Positions 28,409 through 37,819 of a stretch of DNA of 64,000 bases are shown piece by piece. The notes below the pieces were generated by a model, which saw only the letters and a program-made list of their open reading frames with translations, had not been told where the DNA came from and did no database searches. Position numbers and translations under genes: made by a program. The stretch is from NCBI RefSeq assembly GCF_022496765.1, contig NZ_VANV01000005.1, positions 1-64,000 on the forward strand, written 5' to 3'. Source of the DNA: Acidaminobacter sp. JC074 (GTDB taxonomy: Bacteria; Bacillota; Clostridia; Peptostreptococcales; Acidaminobacteraceae). Positions within the stretch are counted from its first letter, which is position 1. Each line of letters opens with the position of its first letter.

Positions 28409-28608
28409 TCTTTCCTCCTTTTTACAATCCTCAGCCTTTTTATTATACATAAAGATATTTTGATAAACAATGAAAAAAGTATAAAATTTCTAGTTAGACC
28501 ATTTGATTGGATAAATAGACGTGACCGGACACATTTTTCGACAAAATATAAGTTTTATACAAAAGTTTTTATTTAACTTAACAATACGTAAAAATAATCA
28601 TAAAAAAA

Positions 28609-28625
28609 CTGGCCTAGATAGCCAG
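28609..28625 (-). terminator. Terminator of the Spo0B-like/GHKL operon
   Basis: CTGGC/GCCAG stem with a seven-base loop, followed by TTTTTTT on the minus strand, just past the last gene of the operon. Confidence 0.7.
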
Positions 28626-28638
28626 AATTTATGCTTGT

Positions 28639-29106
28639 TTAGTTGTATCTTGAAATATCTAGTATTCTTACATCAAATGTTCTCAGAACTATGTAGATCA
28701 TCATCATGACCATAACAAGTGTTGTATACTGATAAAAGTCATTTTCAAGTGCTAAGCCATAAGACTTAAACTGATGGATCAAGAGGGTAAATATATTGAC
28801 ATTGGTGGCCAAACTGTTAATAGCCATATTGACTATAATGATTAACACACTAGATGTGAGTGGCAGCTTTAAAAATATCAGAAAGCCTACTAAAAAACCT
28901 AGGAACAAGAACGGATACTTATACTCTAATGGCAGATGCACCTGAATCACAAAGTCATTAAAGACAAAGACAAGTTGCATCCAGAGTACATAAGCCATAA
29001 CCATCTTTTGCTCCACTTTGATGTAGAACAATTGCTTTAAGATGCTTACCGTCAAATAAGTAATGATTAAATTATGTATACCAAAAACCCAATGTACTGC
29101 CAACAT
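28639..29106 (-). CDS. Hydrophobic membrane protein, tandem paralogue 1
   Basis: A 155-residue integral membrane protein with about five hydrophobic segments and no recognised family. It is a diverged duplicate of the gene just upstream (29116-29583): both are 155 residues and share TNVNIFTLL/TNINLYFML, YGLALENDFYQYT/YGVALEAQHLQYT and a C-terminus of the form I-hydrophobic-D-x-x-x-Y. It is the last gene in an operon with a GHKL histidine kinase, so a sensor or signal-processing role with that kinase is plausible but unproven. Confidence 0.75.
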   Translation of the reverse strand: MLAVHWVFGIHNLIITYLTVSILKQLFYIKVEQKMVMAYVLWMQLVFVFNDFVIQVHLPLEYKYPFLFLGFLVGFLIFLKLPLTSSVLIIIVNMAINSLATNVNIFTLLIHQFKSYGLALENDFYQYTTLVMVMMMIYIVLRTFDVRILDISRYN

Positions 29107-29115
29107 AAGCGACTC

Positions 29116-29583
29116 CTAAACATACTTTTCCAAATCAAATATTTGTAAGTTCAAAACTTTTGTCAAAATAGACAAGAGAACAATACTAACAATATAACAT
29201 GTATATTGTAAATGCTGCGCTTCCAAAGCAACACCGTAGTTTGGAAAAAGAAATACCAACATAAAGTACAGATTAATATTTGTGAAGATGCCATTTAAAG
29301 CTGATGTAGTCGTAATAACAATCAAGGATCCGACGGTCTTCAGCTTGATGATATATCTAAAGCCAATGTAGAGACCTAAATACAAGACGATATACTTGAG
29401 TTCTCTTTGTAAATAGGGAACCACCAAGTAAAAATTGATTTGATAACAAAGCATCATCCACCCAATAAACAGACCCATTTGTTTTTTTGTTACTGTTAAA
29501 TTAAACAACTGTTTGCCAAGAAACAAGATAACGCCCATGGCCAACAGATCGTATAAATAATGAATTGGGTAATTATAAAACAT
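29116..29583 (-). CDS. Hydrophobic membrane protein, tandem paralogue 2
   Basis: A 155-residue integral membrane protein with four to five hydrophobic segments, paralogous to 28639-29106 over its whole length. It starts 7 bp after the GHKL kinase stop and ends 9 bp before its paralogue. No AgrB or AgrD signature (cysteine-protease dyad or a small peptide gene) is seen, so a quorum-sensing exporter cannot be claimed. Confidence 0.75.
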   Translation of the reverse strand: MFYNYPIHYLYDLLAMGVILFLGKQLFNLTVTKKQMGLFIGWMMLCYQINFYLVVPYLQRELKYIVLYLGLYIGFRYIIKLKTVGSLIVITTTSALNGIFTNINLYFMLVFLFPNYGVALEAQHLQYTCYIVSIVLLSILTKVLNLQIFDLEKYV

Positions 29584-29590
29584 GCTTTTC

Positions 29591-30388
29591 CTATTCTAAA
29601 TCAAATACTATATCAAATGACGTTCTCTTATCATCTGATAGAACCGAAATTCTCGCATTCACCTTTTCAACCAGCTTGTACACAATAAAGAGACCAGCCC
29701 CTCTAGAGCCTGCTTTGGTAGAATAACCATAGTTGAAGAGTTTATCTTTTACATCATCAGGAATCTTGGCACCATTGTTGGAAACTTGAATAATCACTTG
29801 GTAACCGGTCCCTAAAATTGACAGATTCATCTGTCTGTTGTTTTTACGATTCTTCAACACCTCTATAGAGTTATCAAATAGATTCCCTAAAACGGTACAT
29901 AACTGTTCACCAGTCATACCAGCTGTATCAAGTAGTGACTTGACATTTTCTTGAATATCATATTCAAACTCTACATCTAAGTTCTTACAGATATGAATAT
30001 ACCGCTGAAGGATGATGTTGAGTATCTCTAAGTCGTAATCCAACACCTTCTCATCGTAGTATTCCTTTTGCGTTTTCTCAATATAATGTAAAAGTGTATC
30101 TCTAGATTCGTTCTTATATATTCTTTTTATGTTTTTAATATGATTGAGTGATTTTTGCTTTTCCTCATCTAAAAGTACCACACGATTTCTTTTAGATTCA
30201 TCACTTGAAATCATATGGTGGATATTCTCTAGCTCATAGAGAATGTAAATCAAGTTTGCCGCTGTTAAGATAAAACCAATCATAACAATATGCTCGCCTA
30301 AGAAACCACCATATAAAAATAAGTAAAGCATAATCAAAATCTGAAAGATGATCATATCAAATCTTAGATATCTTAATCCTTTTTTCAT
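29591..30388 (-). CDS. GHKL sensor histidine kinase (Spo0B/Agr-like)
   Basis: A 265-residue membrane kinase with two N-terminal membrane segments (about 10-50), a Spo0B-type helical region with a candidate phospho-accepting His (H83, in LNHIKNIKRIYK), and a GHKL ATPase domain: N-box GNLFDNSIEV (about 168-177), SNNGAKIP (about 203-210) and GSRGAGLFIV (about 227-236). This is the design of kinases paired with LytTR regulators. It is the second gene of the operon, 4 bp after the Spo0B-like gene. No response regulator lies in the operon; the nearest complete LytTR regulator is at 38818-39543. Confidence 0.88.
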   Translation of the reverse strand: MKKGLRYLRFDMIIFQILIMLYLFLYGGFLGEHIVMIGFILTAANLIYILYELENIHHMISSDESKRNRVVLLDEEKQKSLNHIKNIKRIYKNESRDTLLHYIEKTQKEYYDEKVLDYDLEILNIILQRYIHICKNLDVEFEYDIQENVKSLLDTAGMTGEQLCTVLGNLFDNSIEVLKNRKNNRQMNLSILGTGYQVIIQVSNNGAKIPDDVKDKLFNYGYSTKAGSRGAGLFIVYKLVEKVNARISVLSDDKRTSFDIVFDLE

Positions 30389-30392
30389 AAGT

Positions 30393-30767
30393 CTACTCTT
30401 TTTCTAATTCGCTTTGTAAATATGCCTCTAATTCGTCGTAGTTTTTCATCTTGGCATAAGACTGTATAATCTGAAGCTTTCTTGTGATTTCGTGTTTTTC
30501 TATAGAAACATCACGATAATCATCCATCACTGCTTGTTTGGCTCTTAAGACATTTAACTCTAGTATTCTATCTACAAAGATCCTATCAATCTTTCTAATG
30601 AGACGAATACCAAATATAAAGATAAAGGTCATCAAGGTTACTCGAATAAAGAAGTCTACATTCAAGACAACATTGTATCTAAATCTGGTTATGAAAAACA
30701 AATCTATTAATGCAATCGCAACAATTGCAGTACCTATAAAAAGGTATACTTTCTTTAGCTTTTCCAT
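30393..30767 (-). CDS. Membrane-bound Spo0B-like helical protein without ATPase domain
   Basis: A 124-residue protein with two membrane segments (about 7-27 and 38-58) and a C-terminal helical part, EKHEITRKLQIIQSYAKMKN, followed by DELEAYLQSEL. This part resembles the His-containing helical hairpin of Spo0B and of AgrC-type kinases; H92 is the candidate phospho-site. The ATPase domain is absent. The ATG at 30767 is preceded by GGGGG with four-base spacing; an upstream in-frame ATG would add 14 residues. It heads the operon with the GHKL kinase, and may be a phosphotransfer or dimerisation partner of that kinase. The function is inferred. Confidence 0.65.
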   Translation of the reverse strand: MEKLKKVYLFIGTAIVAIALIDLFFITRFRYNVVLNVDFFIRVTLMTFIFIFGIRLIRKIDRIFVDRILELNVLRAKQAVMDDYRDVSIEKHEITRKLQIIQSYAKMKNYDELEAYLQSELEKE

Positions 30768-30797
30768 ACTACCCCCATAACAACACCTATCTTTTTT

Positions 30798-30826
30798 ATT
30801 ATATACCACAGGAGGTGGTCTTTCAA
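30798..30826 (-). promoter_or_regulatory. Promoter with inverted repeat in the spacer
   Basis: On the minus strand, TTGAAA (30821-30826), a 17-bp spacer and TATAAT (30798-30803) form a near-consensus promoter. The spacer contains the inverted repeat ACCAC-AGGAG-GTGGT (30805-30819), a possible operator. It serves the Spo0B-like/GHKL operon. Confidence 0.7.
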
Positions 30827-30976
30827 ACTAATGGCAATTTTTTCTAATAGACTCTATCTTTTTGCAGTATCTATCTAAGAACTACAGATTAAACTCAAAA
30901 GCCTAACCTGCTCTTAGCTCTGTATAAGGAGTCGCCACTCTTTAAATATATGCAGAAACCTTTGCACAAAAAGAAA

Positions 30977-30990
30977 GGACCTTTCGGTCC
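30977..30990 (-). terminator. Terminator of the giant SLH gene
   Basis: GGACC/GGTCC stem with a four-base loop, followed by TTTCTTTTTG on the minus strand, 15 bp past the stop. Confidence 0.75.
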
Positions 30991-31004
30991 AATCTTTTAC
31001 TTCC

Positions 31005-34000
31005 CTACTGATCTTGAAGTTTTAAGTAGGTTTGAGATGCAGCCTCGATGTCACCATAGTTGGTAGCATCAGGCGTAATGTCATTAAATTTACTAGCTGG
31101 TGCTTGGTTAGGAGGTCTCTCTATTAATCTGTTTATCATATAAACAATTTGTTCACGAAGTGTTGGATCATATGGTCTATATGTGCCATCTGTGAAGCTT
31201 GTTACAACACCAGTGTTGTAAATTCTATTAATAGCAGGAGCTGCCCAAAGAGTATCTGGTACATCTGTGATTGGTGTAGTTGTACCACCATTTACTGAGA
31301 TATCTAGATAGTTCCAGTAGTTTGTAAATACTTGTGCAATCTCAGCTCTTGAAATTGGAGCCTCAGGATCAAAGTATCTAGAACCTTCTGTATCTAAATA
31401 ACCTACGAATAAACCAGATCTGAACATTGCTTGTACTTGTGCATATGCCCAGTGAGTCTCAGGAACATCACTAAACTTCTGAGTGCCTGGATAGTCTAAG
31501 TTCATTTTTAGTATCTTAGCAAACATTGAAGCTACTTCTGCTCTTGTTACATGATTCTTAGATCTAAATGTGCCATCTGGATAACCTGCAATATATGGAT
31601 CAAAGAAGTCTATAGCACCTAATGGTACCTGCTCTTGGAATAAAATAGTTGCAGTATCTGTAGCACCACCATCTACTGTTCTTACTGTTAAGGTTACAGT
31701 AAAGTCACCAGTATCAGCAGGTACACCTGCTTTCGCTGTTACAACACCATTTTCATCTACTTCTACAAACTCATCATCACTTAATGACCAAGTGACTCTT
31801 TCATCGTCTGTACCTGTTACAGTTTCAGTAAAGTCATAAGAAGTAAATTCTGGATCTGCTGTTTCACCATAATCGAGTGTTACAGCATCGGTGTCTAAAC
31901 TAACTCTGATTGTTGGTGTAGAAGGAGCTGATGAACCGCCTGTACTACCACCATCATCGTCGTCATCGTCATCATTTGGTCTTATTCTATAATCTACAAC
32001 AATTGTACCTGGAATAGATTCTAGGCTTCCTGAATATAGATTCATAGCACTTACTGTAAAGTTAATTGTCATATCACCATCTACAGCAGTTGTTAATCTA
32101 AATAAGCCATTTCCTTCATGTGTTACATAAGATGCATGAGCTGAATCAACTGTCCAATCAATATCGACATATGATTCTTCAGGCATAGTAGTTAATGCGA
32201 AAGAAGCTGTCTTACTTGTAGCTGATTCGTCATTGTATAAAGTAATATTTCTGTTTGTTGGATCAAGTGTCATTAATGTCTCAAGACCAGCTGCACCTGT
32301 AGCAGCCATGAACATGCCATGAACATGCATCATATCTTCTCTGTCGACAAAACCGTCTTCCCATCCAAACTCTAATAATTCAGTTCTGTATAGGTCAACT
32401 TCAACCATGTTAACTTGCATCTTAGCAGCAGATACACCATTTGTATGATTATTCATGTCATTTAATCTATCAAGTAATCTTGAAGACATGTATCTAGTGA
32501 TATATATCTGTTCACCTACAACAGCTAAGCCTTTGTATTTGTATCCAAACTCTAACTCATTAAAAGTAGTTAATCTATAGTATTCTGCAAAATCGTCTCT
32601 ATCTAAGCCTTCGCTACCATTCGCATCTTCTGTTCCTTCACTTAACTCAGGATCTGGTTCAGGCATAGGTTCTACCTCTAATGCAAACAATTCAAAGTAC
32701 TTATCAGGTGAGTTATTCATGTGACTTGAAGGTTCGACACTATCTTGAATGGTTGGATCATATCTATAACCACCAATACCATAAATCATACCCTCTTCAC
32801 TAAATGCCAAGTCACCAATAAAGTGGTATGGCTCTTTATCCATTTCATAGCCACCGTTGCCATCGTCATAGGTTACTGTACCCCAATCGATCAGAGCAAG
32901 CTCTACAAGATACTTAACATCTAGTAGAATTGGCGGTGGATCAACTTGTGTTACACCAGGTTCTGTACCTTGGTCACCCTTATCTGGCATATCGGGTACA
33001 AATCCGTCTGGGTCGAAGAATAATAACAATGAATCATAATATTCAAAGTCATAATCCGTATTCAACATATCATTAAGCGAACTGTCTTCTAATGCAAGAA
33101 CTAAATAACCTCTTTCATCAATTGTCAGTGATTGTAGGTGAATCCACCATGAACCATCACTATCGGTAAAGTCAAATGCTCTAGCATAGTCTGCAAGTTC
33201 GTCTGCAACATTGAATAATTCTTCAAACATCATAGTTTCATGATTAAACTCATACATCCATCTGCCTTTAAGAATATAGATTTCACCAGTTTCACTTACT
33301 GCAATATCATCCGGTGCTCCATATCTGTAGAAGTAGATATCTTGACCTCTAACATCATAATCATATGTCACTGCAGTTACAAGTCTATCACGTCCAGTTT
33401 CAGGATTTAATTTCATCAACAGTGGATAAACATTTAGATAACTACAAGCAGGTTCAATTCTTCCTTCTTCATTAACTGAAGGAGGTTCTCCAAGTGGAGG
33501 TTCTTCAACGTGTTCTTCTAAATAACCTGTTTCAAATGGTCTCCAAGTATCTACCAAGTAGATAATTTGCCCCATATCTTCATCAGAGATAAGAACTTGT
33601 CTTGTATACTCTTGAGTTGTGTCATAATATGGTGGTTCTTGACTGCCACCACTTGGTCCAACTTCATATGGGTCAAAGTGAAGTTCAACGAATAACTTGT
33701 AAATAATCTCTTCAGACTCATCTAGTTGAACTAACTCTTCTAAGTAGACTAAACCATCACCATCATCTATGAAAGCACCTAATTCTGTGTGGAAACTATA
33801 CCAGATGCCTGATTCGTTTAATAGGTCATACAGTTCACTGTCATCGTATCTTAAACCGTTGTAAACCGGATACCAACCATTTGGTTCCATTTCTATAATT
33901 TCAGGTTCTAACATTAATAATGGATTTGTTAAAATAATCATCAATGTTTGTTCTTCAGTTACTACTCCATGCATATCCTCATAGCTGTATAAGAATCTAT

Positions 34001-37000
34001 AAACACCAGGTTCAAGTTCATTGATGTCTACAGCTTCAAGATCTACATAATCATCTGCGATTTCATCGTAAATCATAAAGTCAATGTACTGCTCTAATGG
34101 AAGATAAAGTGGTTCTGATTCAGATGGTGTTACATCACCTTCTGGAGCAGGCATTGCAGCTTGTAAATCTTCCGGATCAATGACTTCAATACCAGCCATT
34201 GGGTCCATTAGGTCATCTACAGTTAAGATATCATATGGCATTACACCTTCAATTTCTGGTGGATTGTTCATAACCTTAAGTGTCCAAACCGGAGTCCAGA
34301 AAGACTCTAATTCTAGTGTATCTACCATAGCAAACTGAATCTCATAAACTGAGAAATCAATTTCATTGCCATCAATATCTTCCCATGATGTCATAGTTGA
34401 ACCAAGTGGTTCATAACCTTCACTGATATCACCAACTAATAGTACATCCCAGAACTCATCAATTGGGAATTCTAGATATTCGTCACCATCTACTAATGGA
34501 TCTTCATCAGGATTTGGTAATCTAAACTTAACTTCTAAGTCCGTTGGCATATCATTAAGTGTATCTTCAACTGGGAAGATATCTAAACCATCATGATTAT
34601 AATCTTCATAGTCATAACCATACAGTTCATCTAAAATGTCAAATTCTCTGTAGTAAGTCTCATCATCAACAGAAAGTGCTACTTCAGCATCTAAATCGAC
34701 ACCACCCTCAGGTAGCATAATATCTTCTGGATTCACATCTCCCATTGAAATAATTGGTCTACCATTTACAATCACTTGTCTTGATTCTTCACTAACAGTT
34801 GTTTCAGAACCATTTAACATGTAGTATCTGATTGTGAAGTCACCATAATAATAGTGAATTGGAAGTGGTAAGCCATTACCTTGTTTCAAGCTGTCGTCAT
34901 AGAAGTGTTGACCCATACCTAAGATTCTCTTCTCATACTTAAGTGTGTCTTCATCTTCTCCATAATAGACAACGCCTTCTCTTACTAGTTCTAATCCATT
35001 ATCTGCATATTGATCTACATATACAGGATCATGAATTGTCACATCAATCATTCTTTCACCTGAACTGATAAATACAAAGATATCAATTAAGCCATAACCA
35101 TAGTGACCTAAATCATCTCTAAGGTCATATCTGAATGTTGCTGTGCCTAAATCTCCACCAGGTGTGAATGTTAATAATGTACCATTAACACCAACATCAA
35201 TATCCATTAATCTAGGATCATTTGGATCTGGAGGATCTATCAAAGTAAAGCCTACACTCTCAGTACTTACTGGAGCTACTAAAGGCTCTTTAATAACTTG
35301 GTGTGTAATTACACTTAAACTGTCTGTATCAAACTCCGGTACAAACTGTTGATCTGATACATCAACTTGTACAGACATGTTGCTAGGTGTACTTACAAAG
35401 AAATCTTTGAATCGATGTTCTTCATGCTCAACTGGAACAACATTCACGATAACGCTAGCAATATCATACCACCAGTCATTGTCTCTTATCATGTATCTAA
35501 ATGTATCTATACCATGATAACCTGGATTTGGCACATAGTTAGCCCAAAGAACGCCATCATCCATATCATACTCAACAGTACCATGGAATGGACCGTCGCC
35601 TGATGAAGCATCTCCATATGGCCAGTATCTACCGATACCAGCTAGGATAATATCATTGTCACTGATTGGATACCAGTTTTCTTCTGAGTTTTCCCAAGCA
35701 CTTCTTACATCATCCATAAGAATAATTTTGTCAACTTCACCAATCCATACCCAAACTGTAGCGCAACCTATTTCACCAGATTCTAATCTCACTTCATATT
35801 TAAAGTGATCCCAACCATCATAAGTTGGATTAGCCTCGTATCTTGCTACCCCATTTGTACTGATGTCTACAGTACCATGTTTTGGTTGTTCTTTAATAAA
35901 GATGAACTCAACATCTGACCAGAACTTATCATTTTTCAATACGTTCTTTTCAACAATTCGGCCTTCTCTAGTATACATAGTGTCATTGTTCATCCATCTA
36001 AGGTTGTCGTTCTTACCTTTAATATCAATTAAAACAACACCAATACTTGTTTGACCATCTTTGTCTTCAATTTCATAGGCGAAAGTATCCATTCCTACAA
36101 AATCATTGTCTGGTTCATAAACAATTACATGTGGATCTTGAGAAGATACCCATACATCACCATGAGATGGTTCTGCGTTTACCCATTTTGTTCCTTGCAT
36201 ATAACCATTTATGACTCTAATTTCTTCAAAATCACCATAAATATCGTTAGCAACTACATCAACAAAAGCTCTATTATCTTCACGACCTTGAGCATTGTCA
36301 TCAATTGCCTGTAATGTATCATTTTGACCATCTACTTCAATTTCTACAACAATAATGGCATCTACTTCACCATCATTTACTGTAAACTCGATGGTACCAT
36401 CTGCACCACTTGGATTTGGTTCTGAACCATCATGGTCATAGAAGAAACCATCTACTTCATCGCCTTCCATATTACCAACACTTGGATTGATACCACTTAC
36501 AAGACTTAATGGATCACCATCAGGATCAGTTACATAGTCCATCCAATCAAATGGTACATCTTGCTGACCTTCATCTACTTCAAATACAGTACCATTATAA
36601 TACGGTGCCTGATTATCAGTACCTGGATCTACAACAACTAACTCGATCATACCATCAGCAGTTAAATCAGTATCTGCAGAATTCTTTTCAGTGACTGTAT
36701 ACTTAAGAAATACAGTTCCCACAAAATCATTATCTGGTGTAAAAGTAAAACCAGAAGTTGTATAACCAGTTATTGTACCGTGAATATCTTCGCCCGAATT
36801 GTATGCAACTACTGAACCCGCAACAAGTTCAAGATCCTCTGACTCAACATCAGACACATACCCTGCAATATCCACAACCTTAGGAACATTCTTATCGGTT
36901 TCTACTGCAATGTCACCTGCAGTTGGTGTATCGTCTACTGGTCTGAAATCCACAGAGAACTCAACGATTAATTCTTTAGTATTAAAGGCCGTTACATCCA

Positions 37001-37700
37001 CTACAGTGAACGTACCTTCAATGACATCGTCAGAAGTTTCTCCGCTGTTCCAGTTCTCTGGTGGCATATACCAGATACTTGTTTCATCATGACCAAAGTC
37101 TACATCTGTACTGATGCTGTCAATTCTGACATCATGACCATCGCCATCCTCGAAATAGCCACTAAAGTCCATCTCAAATTTAACATCTTCAGTCGCTTCC
37201 ATATCAAAATCTTCTACATCATAATCATCTACCAAATTCGGTGGTTGATTAGTAGTTACTGTGATATCGTATTCACTTACGATATCTGCAAACTCCTCAT
37301 ATCGACCAGTAATATCATCGCGAACAGTAGTAAATGCAGTTGTCACAATAATATCATAATCGCCTGGTTCCAGGTACATAGTAGAACTAATTTCCACGAG
37401 TTTTTGATCATCATCTTCAACTCCATGATGGAAAAATAAATCATATATTGGTCTAGGACCACGTCTTGTTGCACGATAACCTACTATTACCCAATCATGA
37501 TAACCGCCTTCTTCATATTGAGATTCAACTAGAAAAACTCTATTAGAAGGATCTCCTCTCAAAAGACCAATTATCTCAGTCCCTTCTACAATTTCATCTG
37601 GTACACTTGCAAACGCGGGTACATAAACAAGCGCACTCGACACCAACATTACTAGGGATAAGAGTAATGCTAGCGGCTTCCTAATTACTAACCTATTCAA
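31005..37700 (-). CDS. Giant SLH-domain surface protein with cadherin-like repeats
   Basis: A 2231-residue exported surface protein. The start is placed at a TTG at 37700, six bases after a perfect AGGAGG and directly before a typical signal peptide (about 1-32, ending PAFA). An upstream ATG at 37739 has no ribosome-binding site. The first half is made of cadherin-like tandem domains of the VCBS/Big_9 type, with repeated patterns such as DVVANDIYGDF, YEPDNDFVGMDTFAYEI and YVPNPGYHGIDTFRYMI. The middle has propeller-like strands (PDDIAVSETGEIYIL and LAFSEEGMIYGIGG). A run of Asp followed by a Gly/Ser linker (about 1910), an Ig-like domain and three SLH motifs (about 2031-2231) complete it. An adhesin or S-layer component is likely. 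It has a repeat-box promoter and a structured leader. Confidence 0.9.
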   Translation of the reverse strand: MNRLVIRKPLALLLSLVMLVSSALVYVPAFASVPDEIVEGTEIIGLLRGDPSNRVFLVESQYEEGGYHDWVIVGYRATRRGPRPIYDLFFHHGVEDDDQKLVEISSTMYLEPGDYDIIVTTAFTTVRDDITGRYEEFADIVSEYDITVTTNQPPNLVDDYDVEDFDMEATEDVKFEMDFSGYFEDGDGHDVRIDSISTDVDFGHDETSIWYMPPENWNSGETSDDVIEGTFTVVDVTAFNTKELIVEFSVDFRPVDDTPTAGDIAVETDKNVPKVVDIAGYVSDVESEDLELVAGSVVAYNSGEDIHGTITGYTTSGFTFTPDNDFVGTVFLKYTVTEKNSADTDLTADGMIELVVVDPGTDNQAPYYNGTVFEVDEGQQDVPFDWMDYVTDPDGDPLSLVSGINPSVGNMEGDEVDGFFYDHDGSEPNPSGADGTIEFTVNDGEVDAIIVVEIEVDGQNDTLQAIDDNAQGREDNRAFVDVVANDIYGDFEEIRVINGYMQGTKWVNAEPSHGDVWVSSQDPHVIVYEPDNDFVGMDTFAYEIEDKDGQTSIGVVLIDIKGKNDNLRWMNNDTMYTREGRIVEKNVLKNDKFWSDVEFIFIKEQPKHGTVDISTNGVARYEANPTYDGWDHFKYEVRLESGEIGCATVWVWIGEVDKIILMDDVRSAWENSEENWYPISDNDIILAGIGRYWPYGDASSGDGPFHGTVEYDMDDGVLWANYVPNPGYHGIDTFRYMIRDNDWWYDIASVIVNVVPVEHEEHRFKDFFVSTPSNMSVQVDVSDQQFVPEFDTDSLSVITHQVIKEPLVAPVSTESVGFTLIDPPDPNDPRLMDIDVGVNGTLLTFTPGGDLGTATFRYDLRDDLGHYGYGLIDIFVFISSGERMIDVTIHDPVYVDQYADNGLELVREGVVYYGEDEDTLKYEKRILGMGQHFYDDSLKQGNGLPLPIHYYYGDFTIRYYMLNGSETTVSEESRQVIVNGRPIISMGDVNPEDIMLPEGGVDLDAEVALSVDDETYYREFDILDELYGYDYEDYNHDGLDIFPVEDTLNDMPTDLEVKFRLPNPDEDPLVDGDEYLEFPIDEFWDVLLVGDISEGYEPLGSTMTSWEDIDGNEIDFSVYEIQFAMVDTLELESFWTPVWTLKVMNNPPEIEGVMPYDILTVDDLMDPMAGIEVIDPEDLQAAMPAPEGDVTPSESEPLYLPLEQYIDFMIYDEIADDYVDLEAVDINELEPGVYRFLYSYEDMHGVVTEEQTLMIILTNPLLMLEPEIIEMEPNGWYPVYNGLRYDDSELYDLLNESGIWYSFHTELGAFIDDGDGLVYLEELVQLDESEEIIYKLFVELHFDPYEVGPSGGSQEPPYYDTTQEYTRQVLISDEDMGQIIYLVDTWRPFETGYLEEHVEEPPLGEPPSVNEEGRIEPACSYLNVYPLLMKLNPETGRDRLVTAVTYDYDVRGQDIYFYRYGAPDDIAVSETGEIYILKGRWMYEFNHETMMFEELFNVADELADYARAFDFTDSDGSWWIHLQSLTIDERGYLVLALEDSSLNDMLNTDYDFEYYDSLLLFFDPDGFVPDMPDKGDQGTEPGVTQVDPPPILLDVKYLVELALIDWGTVTYDDGNGGYEMDKEPYHFIGDLAFSEEGMIYGIGGYRYDPTIQDSVEPSSHMNNSPDKYFELFALEVEPMPEPDPELSEGTEDANGSEGLDRDDFAEYYRLTTFNELEFGYKYKGLAVVGEQIYITRYMSSRLLDRLNDMNNHTNGVSAAKMQVNMVEVDLYRTELLEFGWEDGFVDREDMMHVHGMFMAATGAAGLETLMTLDPTNRNITLYNDESATSKTASFALTTMPEESYVDIDWTVDSAHASYVTHEGNGLFRLTTAVDGDMTINFTVSAMNLYSGSLESIPGTIVVDYRIRPNDDDDDDDGGSTGGSSAPSTPTIRVSLDTDAVTLDYGETADPEFTSYDFTETVTGTDDERVTWSLSDDEFVEVDENGVVTAKAGVPADTGDFTVTLTVRTVDGGATDTATILFQEQVPLGAIDFFDPYIAGYPDGTFRSKNHVTRAEVASMFAKILKMNLDYPGTQKFSDVPETHWAYAQVQAMFRSGLFVGYLDTEGSRYFDPEAPISRAEIAQVFTNYWNYLDISVNGGTTTPITDVPDTLWAAPAINRIYNTGVVTSFTDGTYRPYDPTLREQIVYMINRLIERPPNQAPASKFNDITPDATNYGDIEAASQTYLKLQDQ

Positions 37701-37740
37701 ACCTAACCTCCTTATCAGTTCAACCAACTTAAAACCCATT

Positions 37741-37784
37741 TTGTAGCACCACGCTTTCTCAAGGCGTGCAGCTATGTGCTACAA
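37741..37784 (-). promoter_or_regulatory. Leader stem-loop of the giant SLH gene
   Basis: TTGTAGCAC (37741-37749) and its complement (37776-37784) form a 9-bp stem that encloses a second stem of CACGC/GCGTG type. It lies in the predicted untranslated leader, between the promoter and the TTG start, and may stabilise the mRNA or serve as a binding site. Confidence 0.6.
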
Positions 37785-37819
37785 CAAAACACATTATCCC
37801 GAACATGTTCCATATCATC

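Noticed and set aside
28490..28525. A repeat box upstream of the chemoreceptor gene (GGATAAATAGAC)
   Set aside because: The orientation is opposite to the five sites and there is no second copy at 20 bp.
28639..30767. An Agr quorum-sensing locus
   Set aside because: The kinase has the right type, but the two membrane proteins lack the AgrB His/Cys protease residues and no AgrD-like peptide gene is visible.
37701..37739. The ATG at 37739 as the start of the giant SLH protein
   Set aside because: No ribosome-binding site is upstream of it, while a perfect AGGAGG is placed for the TTG at 37700 just ahead of the signal peptide.
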